From: Patulibacter minatonensis DSM 18081
GTDB lineage: Bacteria > Actinomycetota > Thermoleophilia > Solirubrobacterales > Solirubrobacteraceae
Reading direction: 5' to 3'
Assembly (NCBI RefSeq): GCF_000519325.1
Contig: NZ_KI912613.1
Coordinates: 3,336,649 to 3,400,648 of the forward strand
DNA: 64,000 nucleotides
Of the stretch, positions 25,275 through 36,424 are shown piece after piece. Position 1 is the first letter of the stretch; each line of letters opens with the position of its first letter. The position numbers and the translations under genes were made by a program. The notes under the pieces are model-generated. The model was not told where the DNA came from. It made no database searches and saw only the letters and a list, made by a program, of their open reading frames with translations.

Positions 25275-27374
25275 ATGGCATCTCGCTCCACGGACGCGGA
25301 CCGCACGGCGCGGCTCACGACCCAGCGCCGGGCCCTCCCGGACGGCCCGGGCGTGTACCTGTTCCGGGACCGCGGCGGCACCGTGATCTACGTCGGCAAG
25401 GCGATCTCGATCCGCAAGCGGGTCGCCAACCACTTCAACAACTCCGTCACCCGTGGCGCGGTCGAGATGGTCGACGTCATCGACGACATCGAGTTCGTCC
25501 TCGTCTCGAGCGAGACCGAGGCGCTCCTCGTCGAGAACGGGTTCATCAAGCAGTACCAGCCGCAGTTCAACATCCGGCTGCGCGACGACAAGTCGTACCC
25601 CTACATCTGCGTCACGCTCAGCGAGGAGTATCCGCGGGTCTACTCGACGCGCGAGAAGCACCGCCCCGGCTACCGCTACTTCGGGCCGTACTCCAACGCC
25701 AAGCGCGTCCGGAACACGCTGGAGATCCTCGGCCGGCTGTTCCAGTACCGCACCTGCCGCGGGCTCGAGCCCGGCCGCCGGTCCGGTTCGCCGTGCCTCG
25801 ATTACCACATCGAGCGCTGCACGGCCCCCTGCGTGGACTACGTCAGCAAGGCCGAGTACCGCGACCAGATCGACGGCGTGATGACGTTCCTCGCGGGCCG
25901 GTACCGCGAGATCGAAGGCGCGATCGAGACCAGGATGAAGGAGGCCGCGGCCGAGCAGGACTACGAGCGCGCGGCCCGCGAGCGCGACCGCCTGCAGTCC
26001 GTGCGGTCGCTGCTCGAGCGCCAGCGGGTCACGAGCGACAGCATCGGCTCGCTGGACGCGATCGCCGTCACCGTCGAGGGCGACGACGCCAACGCCCAGG
26101 TCTTCCAGGTCCGCGACGGATCGCTCGTCGACCGGCAGTCGTTCTACCTGACCGGGGTGGCCGGGGAGGCCCTCGCCGCACGGGCCGAGGCCCTGGAGGC
26201 CGCGACGGCGGACGACGGCACGGCCCCGGACTCCGGCGCCGCGAACGGCACGGCCCCGAACGCCGCGGCCGCGGAGGGGACCGCGGGGCCCGAGGCCGAC
26301 GACGACCCCGACGAGGAGGCCGTCCCGTTCGACCCGGTCGAGCGCGGCGGGTTCACGGCGCAGCTTGCTGCCGACGACGCGGTCGTCGCCGAGGTCCTCG
26401 AGCAGTTCCTCCTGCGGTACTACGCCGGCGCCGTCGTGCCGCCGGCGGTGCTCGTGCCCGACGCCGTCAAGGACCACGCACCGCTGACCGCGGCGCTCGC
26501 CGAGATCCGGGGCAAGAAGGTCGACGTCATGACCCCGCAGCGCGGCGACCGGCGTCGCATCCTCGACATGGCGATGCGCAACGCCGAGCTCGCCCTCGGC
26601 CAGGAGCGACTGCGGGCCGAGCGCAGCCGCGAGCAGCGGTCCGGGGCGCTCAGCGACCTGCAGGAGGCCCTCGGACTGGAGCGCCTGCCGATGCGGGTCG
26701 AGTGCTACGACATCTCGCACACCATGGGCACCGAGACCGTCGCGTCGATGGTCGTGCTCGAGGGCGGGATGCCGGCGAAGGAGCACTACCGCCGCTTCGT
26801 GATCCGCGATCTGGAGGACGGCACCCCCGACGACTTCCGGTCGATGAACGAGGTCCTCCGGCGCCGGATGGCGCAGTGGACGGGGCAGCAGGAGAAGGGG
26901 CTCGACGAGCCGAACCGCGACGCGTCGTTCGCCGCCCTGCCGGACATGATCGTCATCGACGGCGGCAAGGGGCAGCTGTCCGCGGGCATCGGGGCGCTCG
27001 AGACGTTCGTCGAGCGCGGCGTCGCTGTCGTGTCGCTCGCCAAGCGGATCGAGGAGGTCTTCCTGCCCGGCAGGAGCGTCCCGGTGGTCCTCGGGCACGA
27101 CACGCCGGGGCTCCAGATGCTCCAGCGCGCCCGCGACGAGGCGCACCGCTTCGCGATCACCCACCACCGCGGACGCCGCGACAAGAAGCTCACGGCGTCG
27201 GTGCTCGACGACCTCCCCGGTGTCGGGCCCGCCCGGCGCAGGGCGCTGATCCAGCACTTCGGCTCCCCGGACGCCGTCGTCAACGCGAGCCGCGACGAGC
27301 TCGAGGCGACGCCCGGCCTGCCCGGGAAGCTCGCCCGCGAGATCTACGTGCAGCTCCACCGCGGCGGCTCCTGA
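25275..27374 (+). CDS. uvrC: Excinuclease ABC subunit UvrC
   Basis: A 699-residue nucleotide-excision-repair endonuclease that makes both cuts around UvrB-bound DNA damage. The GIY-YIG domain is at the N-terminus (GVYLFRDRGGTVIYVGKA), a Cys-rich cluster follows (TCRGLEP, SPCLDYHIERCTAPC), then the UVR motif, the RNase H-like nuclease half (CYDISHTMGTE, MIVIDGGKGQL, FAITHHRGRRDK) and the C-terminal helix-hairpin-helix. An Ala/Asp/Glu/Gly-rich insert of ~40 residues (~312-353) is unusual. The ATG at 25275 follows TATCCT by 7 nt. Confidence 0.96.
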   Translation: MASRSTDADRTARLTTQRRALPDGPGVYLFRDRGGTVIYVGKAISIRKRVANHFNNSVTRGAVEMVDVIDDIEFVLVSSETEALLVENGFIKQYQPQFNIRLRDDKSYPYICVTLSEEYPRVYSTREKHRPGYRYFGPYSNAKRVRNTLEILGRLFQYRTCRGLEPGRRSGSPCLDYHIERCTAPCVDYVSKAEYRDQIDGVMTFLAGRYREIEGAIETRMKEAAAEQDYERAARERDRLQSVRSLLERQRVTSDSIGSLDAIAVTVEGDDANAQVFQVRDGSLVDRQSFYLTGVAGEALAARAEALEAATADDGTAPDSGAANGTAPNAAAAEGTAGPEADDDPDEEAVPFDPVERGGFTAQLAADDAVVAEVLEQFLLRYYAGAVVPPAVLVPDAVKDHAPLTAALAEIRGKKVDVMTPQRGDRRRILDMAMRNAELALGQERLRAERSREQRSGALSDLQEALGLERLPMRVECYDISHTMGTETVASMVVLEGGMPAKEHYRRFVIRDLEDGTPDDFRSMNEVLRRRMAQWTGQQEKGLDEPNRDASFAALPDMIVIDGGKGQLSAGIGALETFVERGVAVVSLAKRIEEVFLPGRSVPVVLGHDTPGLQMLQRARDEAHRFAITHHRGRRDKKLTASVLDDLPGVGPARRRALIQHFGSPDAVVNASRDELEATPGLPGKLAREIYVQLHRGGS

Positions 27375-27569
27375 GCCGCCGGCTCCGGCGTGCCCGCTCC
27401 ACCGCGTCGCGGCCGGGCGTCCGCTCGGGGCGCCCGGTCCCGGCGGGCGCGTGGTGAACACCGGAAACCGGTCCGCCCCGACCCCGGCGCGCCCGCCCCG
27501 GCCCGGCCGTCCCCGACGACCGTCCGGGACGTCGGTGCGTGGCGTCGCGAAAGGGCCTTCCTCCTATAG

Positions 27570-28667
<1,098 letters not shown>

Positions 28668-28688
28668 CCGACCGAGTACCGAAAGCCC

Positions 28689-28713
28689 GGCGCCCGCGAC
28701 CACCGCGGGCGCC
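28689..28713 (+). terminator. Hairpin between gap and pgk
   Basis: A perfect 10-bp GC stem (28689-28698 with 28704-28713, 5-nt loop) 21 nt after the gap stop. It lacks a T tract, so it may be an attenuator or a message-stabilising structure that gives gap more expression than pgk. Confidence 0.6.
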
Positions 28714-28757
28714 GCGCGTTCCGCCCCGAACACCCGACGAACGAGCCCTTCCGCCGC

Positions 28758-30005
28758 ATGACGCCCGACGCCGCCACCACGCCCATCCGCACCCTGGAGG
28801 GTCTCGACGTCCGGGGGAAGCGCGTCTTCGTGCGGGTCGACTTCAACGTCCCGCTCAGCGGGCCGGCTCCTGCCGACTCGAACGCGCCGGACGAGGTCAT
28901 CACGGACGACACCCGCATCCGCGCGGCCGTCCCGACGATCGAGAAGCTGCTCGCCGACGGCGCGGCGCTCGTCCTCGCCGCCCACCTGGGCCGGCCGAAG
29001 GGCGTCGACCCGGCGCTGTCGCTCGCGCGGGCCGCGGCCCGCCTGCAGCAGCTGCTCGGCGAGTCCGTCACCCTCGCCCCGGCCGTCGTCGGCGACGAGG
29101 TCACCGCCGCGGCCGCGGCGCTCGAGCCCGGCGTCCAGGGCAAGCGCGTCCTGATGCTCGAGAACGTCCGCTATGAGGCGGGGGAGACGAAGAACGACCC
29201 CGAGCTCGCGAAGGCCTTCGCGGCACTCTCCGACGGCGTCTTCGTCAACGACGCGTTCGGCGCCGCGCACCGCGCGCACGCCTCCACCGAGGGCGTCGCC
29301 CACTACGTCGAGCAGTCGGCCGCCGGCCTGCTGCTGCAGGGCGAGGTCGAGACCCTCGAGGGCATCCTCGAGAACCCCGGCCGGCCGCTCGTCGCCATCG
29401 TCGGCGGCGCGAAGGTGACCGACAAGATCGGCGTCATCGACGCGTTCCTCGACCGCGCCGACACGGTGCTGATCGGTGGCGCCATGGCGTTCCCGTTCTT
29501 CAAGGCCCAGGGCCACGACATCGGCTCGTCGCTGTGCGAGGAGGAGGGTGTCGAGCCCGCCGCCCGCGCGCTGCGCGACGCCGAGGCCAAGGGCTGCCGC
29601 CTGCTGCTGCCGAGCGACCTCTCGCTGGGCAAGGAGTTCTCCGCCGACACCGAGCAGCAGGACCTCGACGGCGTCGACACGCCCGACGGCTGGATGGGCC
29701 TCGACGTCGGCCCGAAGACCGCGCAGGCGTACCGCGAGGAGATCCTCTCCGCGGGCTCCGTCTTCTGGAACGGCCCGATGGGCGCGTTCGAGCTGGCGCC
29801 GTTCGAGCCCGGTACCCGCACGGTCGCCGAGGCCGTCGCCGAGACGAAGGCCACCACCGTGGTCGGCGGCGGCGACAGCGCCGCGGCGCTCCAGCAGTTC
29901 GGCCTGGGCGACCAGGTCACCCACCTCTCCACGGGCGGCGGCGCGTCGCTCGAGCTGATCGAGGGCAAGACGCTCCCGGGCGTCGAGGTCCTCCGCGGCT
30001 CCTAG
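28758..30005 (+). CDS. pgk: Phosphoglycerate kinase
   Basis: A 415-residue phosphoglycerate kinase: RVDFNVPLS at the N-terminus, HLGRPKG, LLENVRY, NDAFGAAHRAHAS, KVTDKIGVID, and the C-terminal nucleotide site with GGGDSAAALQQFG and HLSTGGGASLELIEGK. It lies 90 nt after gap and 77 nt before tpiA, in the usual gap-pgk-tpi order. Confidence 0.97.
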   Translation: MTPDAATTPIRTLEGLDVRGKRVFVRVDFNVPLSGPAPADSNAPDEVITDDTRIRAAVPTIEKLLADGAALVLAAHLGRPKGVDPALSLARAAARLQQLLGESVTLAPAVVGDEVTAAAAALEPGVQGKRVLMLENVRYEAGETKNDPELAKAFAALSDGVFVNDAFGAAHRAHASTEGVAHYVEQSAAGLLLQGEVETLEGILENPGRPLVAIVGGAKVTDKIGVIDAFLDRADTVLIGGAMAFPFFKAQGHDIGSSLCEEEGVEPAARALRDAEAKGCRLLLPSDLSLGKEFSADTEQQDLDGVDTPDGWMGLDVGPKTAQAYREEILSAGSVFWNGPMGAFELAPFEPGTRTVAEAVAETKATTVVGGGDSAAALQQFGLGDQVTHLSTGGGASLELIEGKTLPGVEVLRGS

Positions 30006-30082
30006 CCGCACCCGCACCGTCCTCTGGACGGCGCGCCCGAAGCACCACCGCCACCGCACCCACGAAACCACCGAGGTCCTCG

Positions 30083-30841
30083 ATGTCCCGCACCCCGTTC
30101 GTCGCCGGCAACTGGAAGATGCACAAGACGGTCGCCGAGGCCGAGGAGTTCATCACCGCGCTGCTGCCCCTGGCCGGCGCGGTCGACGACGTCCAGATCG
30201 GCGTCTGCGTCCCGTTCACCGCGATCCAGGCCGTCGTCGACTCGACGCGCGGCTCCTCGATCGAGGTCTACGCGCAGAACGTGCACGAGGCGGAGAAGGG
30301 CGCCTACACCGGCGAGATCTCCCTCGCGATGCTCGACGAGCTCGAGGTCCACGGCGTCGTCGTCGGCCACTCCGAGCGCCGCCAGTACTTCAACGAGACC
30401 GACGCCGCACTGCGCGCCAAGGTCCCGGCGATCCTCGCCGCCGGCCTGACGCCGATCCTCTGCTGCGGCGAGAGCGACGCCCAGCGCGAGGGGAACGAGA
30501 CCGAGGCCGTGCTGCGCACGCAGGTCGTCGAGGGCCTCGCAGACGTCGCGGACGAGGACCTCGCGAAGGTCACGATCGCCTACGAGCCGATCTGGGCGAT
30601 CGGCACCGGCAAGGTCGCCACCCCGGAGCAGGCGCAGGAGACGTGCAAGTACGTCCGCTCCCTCGTCGCCGAGCGCTCGCAGGAGGCCGCCGAGGCCATC
30701 CGCATCCAGTACGGCGGCTCCGTGAAGCCCGGCAACGCCGCCGAGCTCCTGTCCCTCCCCGACGTCGACGGTGCCCTCGTCGGCGGCGCGGCGCTCGAGG
30801 CCGACTCGTTCGCCGGGATCATCGAGGGCGCCCGCGCATGA
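30083..30841 (+). CDS. tpiA: Triosephosphate isomerase
   Basis: A 252-residue TIM-barrel enzyme interconverting DHAP and GAP. The key segments are FVAGNWKMHK with catalytic Lys, VGHSERRQYF with His, YEPIWAIGTGK with the catalytic Glu and loop 6, and YGGSVKPGN. The ATG at 30083 follows GAGGTCCTCG. The stop overlaps the next start by 4 nt (ATGA), coupling gpmI translation. Confidence 0.97.
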   Translation: MSRTPFVAGNWKMHKTVAEAEEFITALLPLAGAVDDVQIGVCVPFTAIQAVVDSTRGSSIEVYAQNVHEAEKGAYTGEISLAMLDELEVHGVVVGHSERRQYFNETDAALRAKVPAILAAGLTPILCCGESDAQREGNETEAVLRTQVVEGLADVADEDLAKVTIAYEPIWAIGTGKVATPEQAQETCKYVRSLVAERSQEAAEAIRIQYGGSVKPGNAAELLSLPDVDGALVGGAALEADSFAGIIEGARA

Positions 30842-32479
30842 GCGACGCGCCGTCGGTCGCGCTCGTCATCCTCGACGGCTTCGGGCTCGCGCCCGACGGG
30901 CCGGGGAACGCGGTCTCGATCGCGAAGACGCCGACGTTCGACGGCCTGTGGGAGCGGTTCCCGCACGCGCAGCTGATCGCGTGCGGGCCCGCGGTCGGCC
31001 TGCCGGAGGGCCAGATGGGCAACTCCGAGGTCGGCCACCTGAACCTCGGCGCCGGCTCGGTCGTCAAGCAGGACCTGATGCGGATCGACGAGGCCGCGCG
31101 CGACGGCTCGATCGGGCAGATCGAGGCGATCCGCCGCGCGCTGACCGGCGACGCCCCCTCGGGGGACGACGACGGCGCCGCCGGGTCCCAGGGCACGGCC
31201 CCGGACCCCGCCTCCGCGACCGACCCGGGCGCCGGCCGCCGCGTCCACCTGATCGGCCTCGTCTCCGACGGCGGCGTGCACTCGTCGATGGAGCACCTCC
31301 ACGCGCTGATCCGCGCGGGGGTCGACCAGGGGGTCTCCGACCTCGTCGTCCACGCCTTCACCGACGGGCGCGACACGCTCCCGACCGGCGGCGCGGGCTA
31401 CCTGCAGACGGTGCAGGACTGGGCCGCCGAGGCGTCGACCGACGCGACGACCGTGCGCATCGGCACCGTCGTCGGGCGCTACTTCGCGATGGACCGCGAC
31501 CAGCGGTGGGACCGGGTCCAGCAGGCGTACGACCTGCTCGTCCACGGCACCGCGTTCCACCACGCCGACACCGCCGTGCAGGCCGTGAAGGACGCCTACG
31601 ACCGCGACGAGACCGACGAGTTCGTCGCCGCGACCAGCGTCGGCGACGAGGCCACGATCCGGCCCGGCGACGCCGTGATCGTCACGAACTTCCGGCCCGA
31701 CCGCGTCCGGGAGATCACCCGCGCGCTCGCCGAGCCCGGCTTCACCGAGGTCGACCGCGGCGAGGTCGAGGGCCACGCCGCCGGCGATCCCGTCGTCGCG
31801 ACCTCCGACTACGTCTGCATGACGACGTACAAGGCGGACTGGCCGTACCCGGTCGCGTTCCCGCCGCGCCTGCCCCGAGATCACGCTCGCCGACGTGATC
31901 GAGGCCTCCGGAGCGGCCCAGGTGCACGTCGCCGAGACCGAGAAGTACCCGCACGTCACGTACTTCTTCAACGGCGGCATCGAGGACGAGCACCGGCAGG
32001 AGTACCGGGACGTCGTCCCGAGCCCGCGCGACGTCGCCACCTACGACGAGAAGCCGCAGATGTCGGCCCGCGAGGCCGCCGACGCCTTCATCCGCCTGTG
32101 GGGCGAGCGCGACCCGCGCTTCGGGATCATCAACTTCGCCAACCCGGACATGGTCGGCCACACCGGCTCGATCCCGGCTGCGGTCACCGCGATCGAGTTC
32201 GTCGACTCGTGCCTCGCGGACGTCGTGCAGACGGTGATGGACGCCGGTGGCGTGCTGCTCGTCACGGCGGACCACGGCAACGCGGACCACATGCTGGAGC
32301 CCGACGGGTCGCCGAATACCGCGCACTCGCTGAACCCGGTGCCGTTCGTCGTCACCCGTGAGGGCCTGACGCTCCGGGACGAGGGCATCCTCGCCGACGT
32401 CGCGCCGACGGTGCTCGACCTGCTGGGGATCGACCAGCCGGCCGCCATGACCGGCGAATCCATGATCCGGAAAGCGTGA
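30838..32479 (+). pseudogene. gpmI: 2,3-bisphosphoglycerate-independent phosphoglycerate mutase, frameshifted
   Basis: The alkaline-phosphatase-type mutase is encoded in two frames. The first part runs from the ATG at 30838 with ILDGFGL (Asp13), GQMGNSEVGHLN (catalytic Ser63), HAFTDGRDT and RYFAMDRDQRWDR, up to WPYPVAFPPR near 31870. The rest continues in the +1-shifted frame from about 31872 with ITLADVIEAS, HVAETEKYPHVTYFFNGG, NPDMVGHTG and VTADHGNADHM, to the stop at 32477-32479. Removing one base, or four, near CGCCTGCCCC restores the family sequence. All metal ligands survive when the halves are joined, so a sequencing error or a very recent lesion is likelier than old decay. An Asp/Gly/Ala-rich insert sits at ~104-133. 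Confidence 0.88.
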
Positions 32480-32600
32480 GGCAGGCGGGGACGCGTCGCA
32501 TCTCGCCACGCGCGGCGCTCGGCCGTGCGGATGCACAGCGCTCGCTCTGCGCGCGGCGACCTGCTCGGTCCCTGTGCACCTCCATCCCTGCGGTTGCGGA

Positions 32601-33221
32601 CTAGGGCTTCTCGCGCAGCGGCTGGATGAGCCGGGTGACCTGCGCCAAGCGGGCGCCCTGCGCCTTCGCGGCCTCGACGTACTCGTCGGGCAGCGGCGTG
32701 TCCGTCGCACCGCCGCTGGCGTAGCCCGTGCCGTAGGGGTTGCCGCCGGCCGTGTACGGGTTCGCGCTCGTGTAGCCGGACGGCACGATGATCGCGCCCC
32801 AGTGGGAGTAGACGTTGTTCAGCGCGATCAGGGTCGACTCGTTGCCGCCGTGGGCGTTGCTCGCGGAGACGAACGACGTCGCGGCCTTGTTCGCGAGGTC
32901 GCCGTTCTGCCACTGCGGCCCGAGACCGTCGATGACCTGCTTGAGCTGCGCGGCCGGCAGGCCGTACCGGGTGGGGGTGCCCAGCGCGTAGCCCTCCGAC
33001 CACACGAAGTCGTCGGGCGTGACGTCCGGGACGTCGGAGACGGCCTCGAGGTGGGCCTTCCACGCCGGGTTGGCGGCGACCGCCTCGTCCGGCGCGAGCT
33101 CGGGCGCGCGGCGCAGGCGGACCTCGGCACCCGTCGACTCCGCGCCGGCGGCCACCGCCGCGGCGAGCTGGTGGACGTTGCCGGTCGACGAGTAGTACGC
33201 GACGAGGATCTTCGTGCTCAT
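32601..33221 (-). CDS. wrbA: NAD(P)H:quinone oxidoreductase, WrbA type
   Basis: A 206-residue flavodoxin-fold protein of the WrbA family, which binds FMN and reduces quinones by two electrons. The FMN phosphate loop is YYSSTGNVHQLA, with GTPTRYGLPAAQLKQVIDGLG and the late SHWGAIIVPSGY and GGNPYGTGYASG typical of WrbA. It is divergent from a MarR regulator across 58 nt and is probably its target, a common arrangement for quinone or oxidant response. Confidence 0.92.
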   Translation of the reverse strand: MSTKILVAYYSSTGNVHQLAAAVAAGAESTGAEVRLRRAPELAPDEAVAANPAWKAHLEAVSDVPDVTPDDFVWSEGYALGTPTRYGLPAAQLKQVIDGLGPQWQNGDLANKAATSFVSASNAHGGNESTLIALNNVYSHWGAIIVPSGYTSANPYTAGGNPYGTGYASGGATDTPLPDEYVEAAKAQGARLAQVTRLIQPLREKP

Positions 33222-33279
33222 GCGGAGCCGCTACCCGGGCCCGGTGGTGCGATGCACTTGTCCCTGCAACAATGCTGGT

Positions 33280-33765
33280 ATGGCAGCACCGGAGACCGAC
33301 ACCGAGACCCGCCTGCTGGACGCCCGCGAGCTCGCGTCGTGGCGCGGCATGCTGCGCTCCTACGTCCTGCTCCAGCGCGACCTCGAGCAGGGCCTGGATG
33401 AGCGCCACGGGCTCCAGCACTCGACGTACGAGGTGCTGATGCACCTCTCGGACGCCCCCGACGGCCGCATGCGGCTGTCGGACCTCGCGAAGCTCGCGGT
33501 GCTCAGCCGCAGCGGTCTCACGCGGCTGATCGACCGCCTCGAGAACGACGGCCAGGTCGTCCGCGAGCGCTGCGCGACCGACGCCCGCGGCTACTTCGCC
33601 GTCCTCACGGAGGAGGGGCGCGAGCGCGTCGACGCGGCGCGTGGCGAGTACCTCGACGAGGTCCGCAAGCGCTTCCACGACCTGCTGTCCCCGGAGGAGC
33701 AGGCCGTCCTCGGCGACGTGTGGACGAAGGTCCTCGACAACCTGGAGCCCGGGCTGAAGCCCTGA
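33280..33765 (+). CDS. MarR-family regulator
   Basis: A 161-residue winged-helix regulator: YEVLMHLSDAPDGRMRLSDLAKLAVLSRSGLTRLIDRLENDGQVVRERCATDARGYFAVLTEEG is the DNA-binding core with wing, and the helices either side form the dimer domain. The ATG at 33280 is used; the frame could extend to 33214 but that region overlaps the wrbA start. A TTGT-7-nt-ACAA element at 33258-33272 between the two genes could be its operator. It probably represses wrbA in response to quinones or phenolics. Confidence 0.85.
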   Translation: MAAPETDTETRLLDARELASWRGMLRSYVLLQRDLEQGLDERHGLQHSTYEVLMHLSDAPDGRMRLSDLAKLAVLSRSGLTRLIDRLENDGQVVRERCATDARGYFAVLTEEGRERVDAARGEYLDEVRKRFHDLLSPEEQAVLGDVWTKVLDNLEPGLKP

Positions 33766-33829
33766 CCACCGTGGGGCGGCCGGTCGTCGCCCCCCGCCGG
33801 TCTGGCCCGCCCGCCTACGATGGCCGGGC

Positions 33830-35101
33830 ATGCCGGAACCCCGTACCGCCCCGCCCGCGCTCGACGCCCCGCCCCGCCCGGCGGCCGAGCGGCCGCGCCG
33901 GGCCTTCGAGATCGTCGCCCGCGCCGAGGACGGCGACCTCCGCGCCCGGGCGGGCGTCCTCCACACCGCGCACGGCGACGTCCGCACCCCCGGCTTCGTG
34001 CCGCTGGCGACGAAGGCCAGCGTCCGCGGGATGCTGCCCAGCGAGATCCGCGCCCTGGGCTTCGACATCGTCCTGGGCAACACGTTCCACCTGATGCTGG
34101 CGCCCGGCGACGACCTGATCCGCCGCGCCGGCGGGCTGCACCGCTTCATGGGCTGGGACGGGCCGATCATCACGGACTCCGGGGGCTTCCAGGTCTTCTC
34201 GATGGGGCACGGCACCGTCGCCGACGAGATCAAGGGGCGCACGAGCGGCAAGGGCGTCCGCGGGCACGGGCGGATCGACGCGATCGAGGAGGAGGGCGTG
34301 CGGTTCCGCTCGCACCTGGACGGCTCGAAGCAGTTCCTCTCGCCGGAGCGGTCGATGGAGGTCCAGGCGAACCTCGGCACCGACCTGGCGGTCGTCTTCG
34401 ACGAGTGCACGCCGTTCAACGTCGACCGCGAGTACACCGCCCGGTCGACCGAGCGGACCCACCGCTGGCTCGAGCGCTGCCTCACGTTCCACGAGCAGCA
34501 GGCGCCGGACTGGCAGCTCGTCTACGGGATCGTCCAGGGCGGCGTCCACCGGGACCTCCGGGTCGAGGCCACCGAGCTCGTCGCCTCCTCCCGCGTCGAC
34601 TGCGTCGCGATCGGCGGGTCCCTGGGGGAGCACAAGGACCAGATGAACGAGGTCGTCGGCTGGGCCACCGCCGCGCTGGGCGGCGCGCACGAGCACAAGG
34701 CCCGTCACCTGCTCGGGATCGGCGAGATCGACGACCTGATCCGCGGCGTCGAGCAGGGGATCGACACGTTCGACTGCGCGATGCCGACGCGCATCGGCCG
34801 GCACGGCATGGCGCTGGTGCCCGACCCGGAGAAGCGCTGGCGGGTCGACCTCACCCAGGCGCGTTGGAAGGACAGCGACGAGCCGATCTGCGAGGGCTGC
34901 CCGTGCCCCGCCTGCGCGCACGGGTTCAGCCGCGGCTACATCCGCTTCCTCATGCACACCCGCGAGCTCCTCGGGATGCGCCTGGTGACCGAGCACAACC
35001 TCGCGTTCGTCTCGCGCGTCATGCAACGCCTGCGGCAGGCGATCATCGACGGGCGCCTGCCCGACGAGGCCGCGGCGCTCCGGGGCGGTCTGCTGCCCTG
35101 A
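33830..35101 (+). CDS. tgt: Queuine/preQ1 tRNA-guanine transglycosylase
   Basis: A 423-residue TIM-barrel enzyme that swaps guanine 34 of GUN-anticodon tRNAs for the queuosine precursor. Visible: ATKASVRGML, TDSGGFQVFS with the active-site Asp, AVVFDECTPF with the nucleophile Asp, GIVQGG, GGSLGE and the zinc site CEGCPCPAC plus a later His. The ATG at 33830 follows TACGAT by 8 nt. About 25 Pro/Ala-rich residues precede the conserved start. No other queuosine genes are nearby. It ends immediately next to the convergent kinase gene. Confidence 0.95.
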   Translation: MPEPRTAPPALDAPPRPAAERPRRAFEIVARAEDGDLRARAGVLHTAHGDVRTPGFVPLATKASVRGMLPSEIRALGFDIVLGNTFHLMLAPGDDLIRRAGGLHRFMGWDGPIITDSGGFQVFSMGHGTVADEIKGRTSGKGVRGHGRIDAIEEEGVRFRSHLDGSKQFLSPERSMEVQANLGTDLAVVFDECTPFNVDREYTARSTERTHRWLERCLTFHEQQAPDWQLVYGIVQGGVHRDLRVEATELVASSRVDCVAIGGSLGEHKDQMNEVVGWATAALGGAHEHKARHLLGIGEIDDLIRGVEQGIDTFDCAMPTRIGRHGMALVPDPEKRWRVDLTQARWKDSDEPICEGCPCPACAHGFSRGYIRFLMHTRELLGMRLVTEHNLAFVSRVMQRLRQAIIDGRLPDEAAALRGGLLP

Positions 35102-36424
35102 CTACTTCGTGTTGTCGTCGATGAGCTTGCCCAGCCCGTCGACGACCTTGCCCGGGGTGTCGCCGTTGATCTCGCGCAGGCGCGGGGCGACCTCCTGCTG
35201 CAGCACGTAGTAGATGCCGCCGCCGACGATCGCGGCGAGGATCAGCAGGATCACGAGCGTGCGTGCCAGGCGGCCGAGGCAGCCGCCCCCGGACTTCCGG
35301 ACCTTCTGCGCCGGCTGGTCCTGCACCCAGCCGCCGGGCTGCGCGACGCGACCGGTCGGCTGCGCACGGCGGGGCTCGCGCACCGTCCGCGCCGGCACCG
35401 CCGGGCGGTCCTGCGTGACCTGCGCGCGACGCCCGGCGACCGGCTGCATCATCGTGCGGTCGGCCTCCTCGTCGTCGCCCGGGTCGAAGTCCCGCTCGAT
35501 GTCGTCGATGTCGCCGCGCGGGACGATCGCTGTCGCGCCGGTGAACGGGCCGGTGGCCGCGGAGACGCGGGTGCGGTCCTCGTCCGTCGACGGGCCGACG
35601 CCGGCAACGCCGTCGTCGAGGGCGCCGGCGTAGCTCTCGGCGCTCGAGTACCGCATCTCGGGCTCGAGGCTCAGCGCGCGGTCGACGACGAGGCCGATCT
35701 CCGGTGGGACCTCGGCGTTCAGCTGGTCGAGCAGCGGCGGGGCCTCGCGCTGCTGCTTCAGCGCGAGCGCGGCCAGCGAGTCGGCCTCGTACGGTAGGCG
35801 CGCGGCGAGCATCTGGTACGTGACGACCCCCAGCGCGTAGATGTCGGCGGCCGGGCCGACGTCGCCGCCGGTGGCCTGCTCGGGGGCCAGGTAGCTGGCG
35901 GTGCCGACGACGGAGCCGATCTGGGTGATCGAGGACTCCTCCGCCATCGCCTTCGCGATGCCGAAGTCGGCGATCTTCACCGTGCCGTCCTCGGCCAGCA
36001 GGATGTTGCCCGGCTTGACGTCGCGGTGGATGACGCCGTTGCGGTGCGCGTAGTCCAGTCCGCGGGCGGCCTGGCCGACGATCGAGATCGTCTCCGGCAC
36101 CGAGAGGTACCCGCGCTCGTGCAGGAGCTCCGCGCCGGACTGGCCGCGCACGGCCTCCATGACGATGAAGTACCGGCCCGAGTCGTCGTCGAAGCCGAAG
36201 TCGAAGACCTGGACGATGTTGTTGTGGACCAGCCGGGCGGCCGACAGGGCCTCGCGACGGAACCGCGAGACGAACTGCCGGTCGTCGGCGAGGTGCTCGG
36301 CCAGCAGCTTGACGGCGACGTGGCGCTCCAGCCGGCGATCGAACGCGAGGCGGACGGTGGACATGCCACCGCTGCCGAGTCGGTCGCCGAGCTCGTAGCG
36401 GCCCGAGAGCAGGTCGATGCTCAC
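35102..36424 (-). CDS. Membrane-anchored Hanks-type Ser/Thr protein kinase
   Basis: A 440-residue kinase of PknA/PknB type: Gly loop GSGGMS (17-22), Lys39 in VAVKLL, HRDVKPGN (133-140, catalytic Asp135), DFG (153-155), and APEQATGG with SADIYALG-like AADIYALGVVTYQML. A Pro/Arg-rich juxtamembrane linker (~270-380), one membrane helix (~387-408) and a short ~32-residue extracytoplasmic tail follow; there are no PASTA repeats. The GTG at 36422-36424 overlaps the stop of the upstream lipoprotein gene (GTGA), so the two are translationally coupled and may act together. The target is unknown. Confidence 0.9.
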   Translation of the reverse strand: MSIDLLSGRYELGDRLGSGGMSTVRLAFDRRLERHVAVKLLAEHLADDRQFVSRFRREALSAARLVHNNIVQVFDFGFDDDSGRYFIVMEAVRGQSGAELLHERGYLSVPETISIVGQAARGLDYAHRNGVIHRDVKPGNILLAEDGTVKIADFGIAKAMAEESSITQIGSVVGTASYLAPEQATGGDVGPAADIYALGVVTYQMLAARLPYEADSLAALALKQQREAPPLLDQLNAEVPPEIGLVVDRALSLEPEMRYSSAESYAGALDDGVAGVGPSTDEDRTRVSAATGPFTGATAIVPRGDIDDIERDFDPGDDEEADRTMMQPVAGRRAQVTQDRPAVPARTVREPRRAQPTGRVAQPGGWVQDQPAQKVRKSGGGCLGRLARTLVILLILAAIVGGGIYYVLQQEVAPRLREINGDTPGKVVDGLGKLIDDNTK

